Position numbers and translations under genes: made by a program | The notes under the pieces: model-generated | Database searches by the model: none | Seen by the model: only the letters and a program-made list of their open reading frames with translations | What the model was told of the DNA's origin: nothing | In this document: in pieces, positions 14,201 through 22,300 of the stretch | How positions within the stretch are numbered: position 1 is the stretch's first letter | How the letters are laid out: the number at the start of each line of letters is the position of its first letter | Origin: Misgurnus anguillicaudatus | Taxonomy: Eukaryota > Chordata > Actinopteri > Cypriniformes > Cobitidae | NCBI RefSeq assembly: GCF_027580225.2 | Contig: NC_073358.2 | Location: forward strand, 24,144,501-24,208,500 | Direction: 5' to 3' | Length of the DNA: 64,000 nucleotides

Positions 14201-14317
14201 TTTTTCAGCATCCAGTGTTCGTTCTTTTTTGTCATCTAGTAATTCATCCTTCATTTGATTTTCAATCGTGCTTTCCTGTTCATCTGCTTCTGTTGTTTCT
14301 TCATTCACTTCAGACAT
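273..14317 (-). CDS. cfap251: Cilia- and flagella-associated protein 251 (WD repeat protein 66), complete, 20 coding exons
   Basis: Coding exons on the minus strand, in order: 14099-14317, 13756-13896, 12035-12144, 11731-11839, 11357-11437, 11114-11191, 10964-11008, 10689-10921, 10386-10574, 8445-8695, 8071-8222, 7117-7290, 6772-6956, 5919-6033, 5590-5753, 3230-3320, 2083-2226, 1749-1977, 1352-1426, 273-391. All have GT-AG borders and phases agree, giving 967 codons plus TAA. The start at 14317 is the first in-frame ATG after a stop. The N-terminus (about 73 aa) is acidic and far shorter than the glutamate-rich human one. WD-type strands follow, for example RVCIWDW (exon 5), IVFWD (exon 8), IKFYD (exon 9) and VKVWDY (exon 10), then an alpha-helical C-terminus. 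Similarity to human WDR66 runs through every exon. Family knowledge: CFAP251 belongs to the calmodulin- and spoke-associated complex near radial spoke 3 of motile cilia and sperm flagella, and human loss causes flagellar defects with male infertility. The gene is head-to-head with atxn2. Confidence 0.95.
503..1245. repeat. Long-arm foldback (MITE-like) element in the last cfap251 intron
   Basis: The sequence from about 503 to 820 recurs as an imperfect reverse complement at about 915 to 1245 (for example CAAGAGTCATGCAAAAT near 519 against ATTTTGCATGACTCTTG near 1213). A spacer of about 95 bases separates the arms. It is very AT-rich with no coding capacity, consistent with a non-autonomous DNA transposon made almost wholly of inverted arms. 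The target duplication is not clear. Confidence 0.8.
2395..3095. repeat. Inverted-repeat element split by a TTAA element
   Basis: Left arm about 2395-2530 and right arm about 2960-3095 are reverse complements; TGTCATGTCAAAATA near 2445 matches TATTTTGACATGACA near 3030. The space between the arms is filled by a second element at 2556-2956. It lies in the intron between cfap251 exons 16 and 17. Confidence 0.7.
2556..2956. mobile_element. TTAA-flanked non-autonomous element (about 400 bp)
   Basis: It begins TTAAAGCGTAACTAAACCC and ends GGGTTTAGTTACTCTTTAA, giving inverted ends of about 17 bases inside a TTAA duplication. No open transposase frame is present. TTAA target sites are typical of piggyBac and Kolobok elements; the superfamily cannot be decided here. 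Confidence 0.75.
3500..3658. repeat. Short hairpin element with candidate flanking duplication
   Basis: CCAGAAGCACTTCCTG at about 3502 is the exact reverse complement of CAGGAAGTGCTTCTGG near 3642, and the stem extends into flanking T/A-rich arms. The motif TTGCAAAATGGTC occurs just outside both ends (about 3490 and 3673), which looks like a duplicated target, though the right copy is offset by some 14 bases. Confidence 0.65.
4411..4634. mobile_element. TTAA element, GGCGGAGTCCACGATG family
   Basis: It is bounded by TTAAAGGCGGAGTCCACGAT and ATCATGGACTCCGCCTTTAA, exact terminal inverted repeats with one-base differences. A truncated relative starts at 54475. It is about 220 bp with no coding capacity, and is inserted inside the element at 3794-5186. 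Confidence 0.8.
4727..5098. mobile_element. TTAA element, GGTGCAGTGTGTAA family, copy 1
   Basis: The ends are TTAAAGGTGCAGTGTGTAAC and TTTACACACTGCACCTTTAA. Related copies are at 7565-7953 and 30633-31381, with a fragment at 22921-22983. Internal landmarks shared by copies are AAGGATCTCTTGACAGAAAT and CACCACTAGATGCCGCTA. Confidence 0.85.
7565..7953. mobile_element. TTAA element, GGTGCAGTGTGTAA family, copy 2
   Basis: It starts TTAAAGGTGCAGTGTGTAAA and ends ACACACTGTACCTTTAAA, in the opposite orientation to the copy at 4727-5098. It carries the internal CATCTAGTGGTGAGG and CTGTCAAGAGATCC segments. It sits in the intron between cfap251 exons 11 and 12. Confidence 0.85.
8236..8315. repeat. Fragment of the GCACCTATTG TTAA family
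   Basis: The stretch with ACACATTGTATTACACCAAA and TTTTTAGCAACCGAATAGG matches the right end of the complete element at 33808-34374. Only about 80 bases survive here, immediately upstream of cfap251 exon 11. Confidence 0.55.
8966..9732. mobile_element. TTAA element with long inverted arms (GGGACATTCCACTTT family)
   Basis: It is flanked by TTAA, and the left half is mirrored almost wholly by the right half. AATGGATTCCAAAA near 9673 answers TTTTGGAATCCATT near 9043, and the arms contain repeated GCTAAGCTATGC-like blocks. Size is about 765 bp, with no coding capacity. It lies in the large intron between cfap251 exons 9 and 10. Confidence 0.85.
9897..10143 (-). mobile_element. DANA-like tRNA-derived SINE, minus strand
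   Basis: Read on the minus strand it starts GGGCAGCTCAGTGGCTCAGT and continues GGGTAGCACTGTTGC, a pol III A-box region. A degenerate B-box GGTTCACGTGG follows, then CATGCAAGTTAGGTGAATTG and a tail with AAAG repeats. This is the layout of the DANA SINE of Danio and relatives and is one of the best taxonomic clues in the window. Confidence 0.7.
10240..10325. repeat. Terminal fragment of the GTTTCCCGGACAG repeat family
   Basis: AGTCTGCGACTAGGATAAAC followed by CCAGAAAACCGCCCC matches one end of a family whose fuller copy is at 35066-35299 and whose second fragment is at 47696-47774. About 85 bases remain. Confidence 0.5.
12259..13596. mobile_element. TTAA element, family 1, second copy, interrupted
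   Basis: The left end TTAAAGGGGACATATCGTG and right end GAAATGTCCCCTTTAA match the composite at 3703-5528 in reverse orientation. It is interrupted by the element at 12509-13401: sequence on either side (TTTAGTGCAGAGA and CTTTCTCTAACTTGCATT) rejoins to match the first copy. It fills the intron between cfap251 exons 2 and 3. Confidence 0.8.
12509..13401. mobile_element. Palindromic TTAA element (TTACTCACCACCATGTCATC family), copy 1
   Basis: The left arm with CTCACCACCATGTCATCC and GAGAAGAAATTATG is mirrored on the right by CATAATTTCTTCTC and GATGACATGGTGGTGAG. The arms are about 300-400 bases each. A second full copy is at 56754-57674 and a half copy near 26020-26271. TTAA is duplicated at the ends. 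Confidence 0.85.
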
Positions 14318-14551
14318 TTCTCGTTGCAATCGACTCCTAATGAAGCACTTGCTTGGACAACCAACTGCTAGGCTAATGATATTCGTCTCTTTGCGAATTA
14401 ATTACCTTTGCCAAAGGAGGTTGAAATGAAGAAATAAGTCAAGAGGTGCGCAATGATATTCGACAGTCTTGCAAATATGACTGTCTTGTTAAATTAATGT
14501 CTATGTTAACGGAACTTGTTACCTACCCACTTTAGTTACCCCACGCATCCG

Positions 14552-14564
14552 GTTGCTAAGATAC
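14552..14564. promoter_or_regulatory. Candidate RFX half-site (X-box-like) upstream of cfap251
   Basis: GTTGCTAAGATAC contains a good RFX half-site, GTTGCTA, but the second half is poor. RFX factors commonly drive ciliary genes. The site is about 235 bases upstream of the cfap251 start codon, and its relevance is inference only. Confidence 0.25.
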
Positions 14565-14590
14565 GACCACGTGTGCGTGCAACAGATCAA

Positions 14591-14760
14591 GCTTGTTCGA
14601 CTTCATGCGACGCCGCAAGAACCGACAGCCGGACGACGTCAAAGCTCCGCGAGAGCGATTAATAAGCAAACTCTTGTGTACGATGTCGCGAATCGCTCTC
14701 GCGGTACCTCGACGCCATCCGGCTATCTATTCCCGCGGCACCGCACGAAGTCGAACAAGC
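14591..14760. repeat. GC-rich 170-bp hairpin element, copy 1
   Basis: It begins GCTTGTTCGACTTCATGCG and ends CGCACGAAGTCGAACAAGC, with CGCGAGAGCGATT mirrored by AATCGCTCTCGCG in the middle, so nearly the whole unit folds on itself. Related units lie at 50403-50570 and 55290-55448. Its CpG-rich base composition contrasts with the AT-rich surroundings. Confidence 0.8.
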
Positions 14761-15203
14761 CCAGTGTTTCAAGCATATTTAGAGGGAAATGCCACTATGG
14801 TGGGGTGGATGAATTATTATGCTAGATTTATTTATGTAATTCAATTTCTGTATGGCTACAAAAGGCTATAAGAAATGTTTATGGGTTTTAAAGTAAAATA
14901 TGAAGTATGGAAAAAAATAACAAAACAACAAAAACGAAAATTGTAATAACACAATTGTAACTGTGCTTCTGAAATTGTCATAAAGAGGTTGTAAAATGAC
15001 AACGTAAAAACTCATACCTCAGTTTGCTCCAGCTGAAAATGTGCCACAGTTAATTGCCCTTGTTCAAATAAAACAGTACCAAACAGTACTAAAAATTATT
15101 CTTTGTTGTGTTTCTATTCTTCAACAGCCATCATAAGTACATAAAAATAATTTCTACGCATAATCTACAAAAAAGAAAATGCAGCAGCGTTATTAAAATT
15201 AAG

Positions 15204-15211
15204 TGACGTCA
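15204..15211. promoter_or_regulatory. CRE-like octamer TGACGTCA
   Basis: A perfect palindromic CREB/ATF octamer lies about 1 kb upstream of the atxn2 start codon and 0.9 kb upstream of cfap251. A single octamer in this length of DNA is not far from chance, so function is uncertain. Confidence 0.35.
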
Positions 15212-16201
15212 TCGCGCACAAGCCGCTACATATAGCGGCACATTCAATGACACAGCGCATCTCAAAAATATGCAAAATCCATTTACTCCAGTCCATTACC
15301 AAGGACATTTACAGAGTTATAGAAGATAAGAAAACATAGCCTAAATACAAAGGTTTCATTTTTTTCTGCATAACAGTTATATTTGTATCAGCTTGCAACT
15401 CTCGCCAGTGTGGTCATCAATGAATTTTTTTAAACAACTTTTAATTCAATTTAGATTGTCTAAAGATGAAGTAAAAGTAAACCTAGATTAAACGCAAACT
15501 ATTAAACACAAGGACCTATAAGAGGTTAGTGATATGGAATGTTACACCAGTCACCTTGCCTACTATTGTCAAACCACATACGCACCAAATTATTAGTCCA
15601 CTTGCTGTAAATAGTGCGCTCTATTTAAGAATCGCCTCGTTCAATAGTCAAATTCATCTAATTGCCACTATTAATGGAATAACGTATAACATCTGAAATA
15701 TATTTACATGTATGACTGATGCCAATTTTACCCTCAAAATAACAGCGACAAAAAGGGTACCAACATTCCTGGGATGTGTATATATATCCTTCCGCCTGAT
15801 TTTGTGGCTTTTCAGACTGTTTAGGTCTATCGGTCAATGCTGAAGCCCAGCGTGAACTGTGTATATCACTCTAAATACCGCACTTAAAATAACAAAAAAA
15901 CGAAATTACCGGATTAGTATTTTTGTAGACACCTAAACCACATGGACCGCTTGCGCTTTGTTTTTAAAACCGCCTAATTTGTTTCTTATGAAAAGAAAAT
16001 AAATTAGCAAAGCTACGTTAGCTGAAGTAGCAGCATTAGTGGAGACTCGAGTAACTGGAGGAGTAGCTTTACACGTTGGCTGTCACTAGATCAACTGTCA
16101 GCTAACACGTCAAATAGCATATTCCGCACTTGTCCGCGGTGTGTGACGTTTTTTTCAAACAGCCAGAAAACTCTGCTCAAGTTGTCGTTTATGGGATCAC
16201 C

Positions 16202-16320
16202 ATGTCCATGAAGCCGCAGGCCGGTGGAAATCGCAAACCCGGCGGAAGCAACAGCGGAGCCGCTGCGGCCTCCGGCACCGGGGGAGCAGGGGGTGGTGTT
16301 GGACGCCAGAACATAGGCAG
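16202..16320 (+). other. atxn2: atxn2 exon 1, lacking a polyglutamine tract
   Basis: Exon 1 encodes 39 residues plus two bases, MSMKPQAGGNRKPGG then Ser/Ala/Gly-rich sequence ending GRQNIG. Human exon 1 has MSLKPQ followed by a run of CAG codons and then RKPGG. Here a single CAG codon separates the two landmarks. The exon is GC-rich and sits in a small CpG-dense patch. The long human N-terminal extension before MSLKPQ is also absent. Confidence 0.85.
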
Positions 16321-19300
16321 GTGGGTGCACAACCTGGAACATTGAGGTTTTGAAATGTACAAAAATCGCACCTACATGACGATCGGTAAATGCGACATGC
16401 TTGCACTTGTGTCGTAGTTTAAAATGCAGGTCGTGAACTGAAGTTGCAGTGTGTGGGATTGAGCGTAACTAGGCCGATATAGGCCAAATTCACATGACAG
16501 GGATTCAAAGAAAACGGTTTGTGCCCACTGCAGTTGTTAGAAACGGCTGACAATGGACATTATGTTGCTAAAAATAAAAGACAGGCAGGTTGTCTGGTAT
16601 GGTGAACAAGTTCAGAATGAATTGCTTGTTTTTGCCGGGTATCGCCCATGTAACGTTAGATGCACGTATTTTCGGGACATCTGTAAACGCTTAACGTGAT
16701 AAACGCTGACAAACAACTACCAGGAAAAAATAATTTCTATCAAATTTTATTTTTTATTAACCCTTGCTGCTGTCAAAAGAACGAGCTTTTATTACACGGA
16801 TAATGTGAAGAAGCTCACGTTAAGCGTTTTTTCTAGAAGTCCATTATATGAGAACAGCTTAGTTAAAGAGCACCTATTGTCCGATTCATGTTTTTACATT
16901 TCTTTTGTTGTATAAGTGTGTGTTAGTACATGTTAACGATATGCAAAATGTACAAGCCCCAAAGTAAACGATGACGCAAGTTATCATCTCCAATGTAAAT
17001 CTCTTTTCTTGGACTACAACAAACACACAAATTGTAGGCATTTGTTTACTTCCTGGGATTGGTGATGTTGACAAAACTGATATTATCATAATTCCTCCCG
17101 CTTGGGCTCACAGCCCTGGTTAACTCCTGTCAGCATTGCATTGTAACCAAATTTTTCAAACATGGTAAGGAGCGTCACATTTCCAGCTAGGGGTGGGCTG
17201 TATGAGCAAAAATTCATTAAGGTATTTTTCACTCTTCAGCCAGTATAGCGGTATTACGGTATGTTGCCATATGAGATAAAACATTTTGGAGTCACACTGT
17301 AGTAAACCTTAGTTAAGTAACTGGCAAAACTTGTATTTTTCACCTTATGTTACTAATAAGTGAGGGATTGGACATAGGCACGATTTTTTATCTTTTCCCA
17401 TTTTTTCCTTTAAAAGTGCCATTGTGTGGATGGGTGGACTCATCTTCTTATGCATATTGTCACTAATATGGGAAGTGTGAAAGTATGGAAATTAGTATGG
17501 TCATTTGCTGGTAGGCTATGTGCCTTATTACAATGTTTTACGCTACATCCAACAACTTTAAAGCTGTGTATATCTTGTGTCTGTTTGATTTATAAATATA
17601 CAAAGAACAAGATTTTCTTGTTGTTAATATGAACATCTGATGGGAGATGCCATCTCAATTTAAATTATTTTTAATCCCTGAACGCATTAATAAACGGGTG
17701 TATTAATACTAGGGCTGTCACTTTTGTGAAAAAAATCATTTTCGATTTTTAATATATAAGTGTTCATTGAATCGATTGTAAAATCGATTTTCCATGTCTA
17801 AAAAAGACGTTTCCATTTAACGCCAATAACAGACAAATGTAAAGAGAGCGCCTGTAACGCGTACAAGCCAGCAATATTTCTTATTCATTGTCATTAAGTT
17901 TCGTGCAGAATAAAAAACATCAACAGTAGTGCAACATTCTCTAAAAGAGTGGACTGCTGCCATAAATGAAAAACATTACTGCAGGTTCAACCGGCTGCTT
18001 TTATGATTTAGGCAATTCAAAATGTATTTTAAATAATGATTCGATCCATTTCAAACAACTGTTCAAAAATGAAACTTTAAATAGACTTACTTCAAGTTGA
18101 GAACATGCTGTGTATTTTTTTTATTAATGAAATGAGTCTTGCCATAACTCATCCTTGCCATAACTCATCATCTCCTGTAAGGTCACAATTTTGACGCTGT
18201 CTCGTGTTGCACAGGTTTATTGACGTTGTCCTCCATTTTCTTTGCAAAACACTAGATGCAGCGATTGAAAGCGTGAAACTATAGGTGCGTAAAATTGCTG
18301 GGTATTTTCTGTCTAGCTTTCGCACACCTACTGCACTTTCGTAATACTTTATTTTCTTTTTCTGCTTGTTTGTGAGTTTTGTTACCCTATATTTTTAACT
18401 GTTTAATTCTTTTAAAATTAATAGTGTACATATTTGGTTAAAATCGATTGCCTATTTTCGTTTTCGAAACGTTTTTTGGTTGGTCCGATCGATTGTGGAA
18501 TCGATTTTCGAACGAAAATTGACAGCCCTAATTAATACTAGTTAGTTATATTAGTAAATGTATTTATTGCATTTAATTTAATTAACCAGCAGGTTCACAG
18601 TGCCAAAACACTCCACTCATACGTTTTTATGCGTAAATATGCAATATGTATTGTTTAATAGCCTCTCTAATTAATAAATCTGCATTAAGAAAACAAAATT
18701 TACCATTAAAGTCTGTTTTTAATGTGTTTGGTATGTTGCTTACGTTATCCGCTAAAGGACTCTGAAAGCGCTATTCATTTAACCGTAACTCCTCAACCAT
18801 TTGCGCTATCAAAAAAGGAATGGTTCCTAAAGAAGATAAATTGCACTTTTTGGCAAATTATGGTTTATTACGGTAATTTCTTGCTTTCCGTCCTCCAATC
18901 GCTGCTGTTATCTGGAGAGCACGTGCAGGGCGCAGTAGAGAGCAGATCTGAGTGAAAAGGGAGTAACACCGTTAAACGCCTTTAAAGCAGTGAGGTAAAA
19001 AAGCCTCCTAAATGTATAACACTGTTGACGCGCTGTTGGTGCCTTGGGACTCGACAGCCCGACTGTTTAAAGTTGATTTTCAATAAAGCAGTGTTGATTT
19101 TGTTCGCTTCTGAGTCCTCTTATGTTTCAGAACCTGGTAATGCTTAGGTAAGCCACGGGCTTGTTTCTCGCCAAACTCGCTGTATAGAGATCACAACACC
19201 TGAAATATAGCCTTTGGCAGGATTTGTGTGCACTATGATGTGCATCCTCTTAAAAAAATGATGATTAAAAATGGATTGAAGTGCGATCGGAGCTTTTCGT

Positions 19301-22300
19301 TTTGTGTTTCTGTGGACAGCGCATCTCGGGAACGGAGGTATGACTTTTAAGACTTGGGTAAAGTCCCGCGGGGTCTTAAAAAAATAACATTCAGAAAGTT
19401 AAACGTTTACTCGAAAGTAAAAAGTCCTAGGATGAAGATCTGGGCGTTTTAAGGCCTTAGATATAACTTTCTTAAGCTTAGTTTTTTTAACACCCCGCGG
19501 GAACCCTGATAAGTGCAAAAATAGAATTTAAAATATGTAACGCCGGTATCAACGATTTTGTTAAATCCATATCATGGCAATATCACAATACAATGACACA
19601 ATACCGGTAATTACCGTCATACCGGTTTATCGCCCACCCCTATTTCCAGCTGACAAATGAAATGGGTGCTTTTTAACGTGGGTTAACGTAAAGTTACCTA
19701 AACAACAACCAGGGAAACCAAGATCCTTTCAGATTTTAGTTTTAATAAAACGGCGATAAATTAACTTACAAGCCATCATACATAGCATGTCCTCAATCTG
19801 TCTTTGCTTCCAGTTTAAACTTTCGTTTCGTTATAATGGCCTTCTAAGGCGAAATGATTAACTTTATCGGAGGAATAAGGTCTTTATATTTAAAACGTAA
19901 GCATTCAATTAAACTAGGGATGCACCGATAAATCAGCCGATGATGCTTGCTATGCTTCTCAATAAATTACGGTGAAATGCTACTACATTCAAAGGCCAAA
20001 GGGCGCTCTTGTGCAGAAACTCAATATGGGCCACAGAAGAAGAACCATTACACATGCAGCTATGACACGCAGCTCCAGGAAATTGCTTAAGCATATATTT
20101 ATATTGCTGTTCTTCAAACCTTTTCAGGTATTTTCCTGATGATAAAGAATATGTACAATGATTATGTAAAATGTTATAAACTACTCAAACGACTTGAGTC
20201 ATAAACACCCCGCAATGAAATCTGCAAATCATGCTCTGAATGCCCATGCAAATTGAATGCATTAAATTTCTGGGCATTGAAGGCTGGTTTTTGAAAATTT
20301 GCTCCGGTGAATAAGTCGCATCAGTCAAAATGCATTTTGAAGAGGAAAAGACATATAAGTTGCACTGGACAATATGTTGCATTTATTTAGAAAATTATTT
20401 CACGAAATCCAAGCCAAAGAACAGACATTTAAACTGGAAAGTTATTCAACTAAACAATAGCACAGAACAGCAGGCTGAATAGGTGTCTGTGCATGTTAAA
20501 GTAACATAAACAGTTATTTACACGATACACAATAGCATACAAAACATACCTGAGAGGCTCAATAGGCTAAATTAACACGACAAGCCAAATCAAGTTCAAA
20601 AAGGTCCCGAAGTTATTCCACATCACTGAATCCATTGAATGACATGAATACAGGAGCAGCATAGAGCGGACTCTCGCGGCTGTAGACTGTAATGGTTTCT
20701 CTTGGTTCATATGAAATAATTTTGATGTATAAGTCGTACCAGACTATATGTTCCAAGACCGTCAAAATATGAAAAAAGTGCAACTTATAGTCTGGAAAAT
20801 ACAGTAAATTATATGAAATTAAACAAAACCAACAAAACATAAACAACATTACAACAATATTCAAACGCGACAATACTCAAGCATAATTATAAAACAGACA
20901 TTTTCTCTATTAGGATCCATGTTAAAAACAATCTGATATAGCGTTTATAATAGTTGGTTGCACTATGTTTACTAATTTGGGCAAAACTTCCATTGCAAAC
21001 CTCCAATTAACTGAATAAAATCACTTTCATTTTGAAAATAATGCACTGTCACGTTAAAGCCAGCTGTTCTTTTACATAAGACTCTGTCTACATTCGTCTA
21101 CACTTCAGCGCAACCCCAGAGTTCTAAAGCCCGATTTATTGTCGTGCGTAAGTTGGTGTAGGCTATCTGTAGCCTGTGCGTAGCCTGACGTTCACCTCGC
21201 ATAATTTTTAACAGTGCATCAGATCTACGCAGACCGCAAGCGCTGTGATTGGTCTACCAGAACCCCTCCTGTCAGGTAAATAAACTGCGTCATAGGTATT
21301 TCCGTTTGCGACGGTGAAAACAAAGATGAGCCAAGTTGAGGAGTGATTTAACTCAAACTGCATTATTTACTTCCATCATTGCTGATCTTCTCAAAACATA
21401 CACAACAAGTTGCTGTTTCTTCGTTTGTGGGTTAAACTGGCCAAATTGCTTCTTCATTGACAGTCGCGCTGCTACTGTGGTTACAGGCGTGGATACTGCC
21501 TACCAGCGATCTGCATCTGTGTTTGCACCTCGACGCGGACAACGATGCAAAAGTATAAATGAAAACCGATGCGAAACCTACGCAGTCGCGGCTACGCCGT
21601 AGGACCTACGCACAACTATAACGAGCCCTTTAAAACGCTCTGCAGCGTTTACGAACAACTCTGTTTATGAGGGTCGACAACGCTGGAGTGGTCTGGATGA
21701 AAGACCTGAATGTGGCAAAAGTAATGCGTTTTAAAACGTAAACGCATTAATGTAAACTTGGCCTTAGAATGTCTTGTGTTTTCTCTCCTTTCTTATTGGC
21801 TTTAAAGTTATTGGCTAAAAACGTTTTAATAACAACCACAAACATGGTTTTAGAGCCACAGGGTGACAGTTTTTAAAAAGTGTCAGTCATTAAAAATCAC
21901 TGGCGATGTATTTTAGTGTTGTTAGCCAAGTGAGCTAACTACTCAGTATTTATTTGGTTATAGACGCTTTCATCAGATGCACGTTTGTGGTGTGGACTCT
22001 GGACGGAACTTAACTTCCAGTCTCTGTTTGTTGATGCTCTGGCTAGTGGCTAAACTGAACTCTGGAACAAATACCTTGTCGAACAATACAAAGGGAAGAT
22101 GGCGATCATGGATCACCGCTGTGTGAAGGGAGGTTTGGCAGCCGATCTGTAGTTAACATTGTAAACATTAAAGGAGCTGTACGCAGTGTTTCTACTTAAA
22201 CTAATCCCTTTTCAATTGCCTTTGTGTGAAGGGGTTGTAATCTCACATTAAAATGATCCACACGTGAATCGAATCAACTTCGTACAAAAACACGGATTAA

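Larger units (their letters stand above)
14318..16201. promoter_or_regulatory. Head-to-head intergenic interval between cfap251 and atxn2
   Basis: About 1.9 kb separates the two start codons. It must hold both transcription starts. It contains the GC-rich hairpin at 14591-14760, a CRE-like octamer at 15204-15211, and a region of rising CpG density leading into atxn2 exon 1. No TATA box is obvious for either gene. The remainder (about 14770-15190 and 15220-16000) is AT-rich with nothing recognisable. Confidence 0.6.
16863..19676. mobile_element. TTAA element, GCACCTATTG family, copy 1 (outermost of three nested)
   Basis: It starts TTAAAGAGCACCTATTG and ends GAAATGGGTGCTTTTTAA. The left 310 bases match the uninterrupted copy at 33808-34374. 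A hAT element (17188-19642) is inserted at TTTCCAGC, and the interior beyond that point is deleted. It lies in atxn2 intron 1. Confidence 0.8.

Noticed and set aside
14553..14871. Overlapping Arg/Ser-rich open frames near 14.6-14.9 kb
   Set aside because: They arise from translating the GC-rich hairpin element, which has no coding signal.
16130..16201. N-terminal extension of ataxin-2 upstream of 16202
   Set aside because: The frame is open back to a stop near 16115 but contains no ATG, so the start at 16202 is preferred.
19915..19960. TAGGGATGCACCGATA motif, and a similar one at 27065
   Set aside because: They resemble single hAT-type ends, but no partner end or target duplication is visible; treated as remnants.
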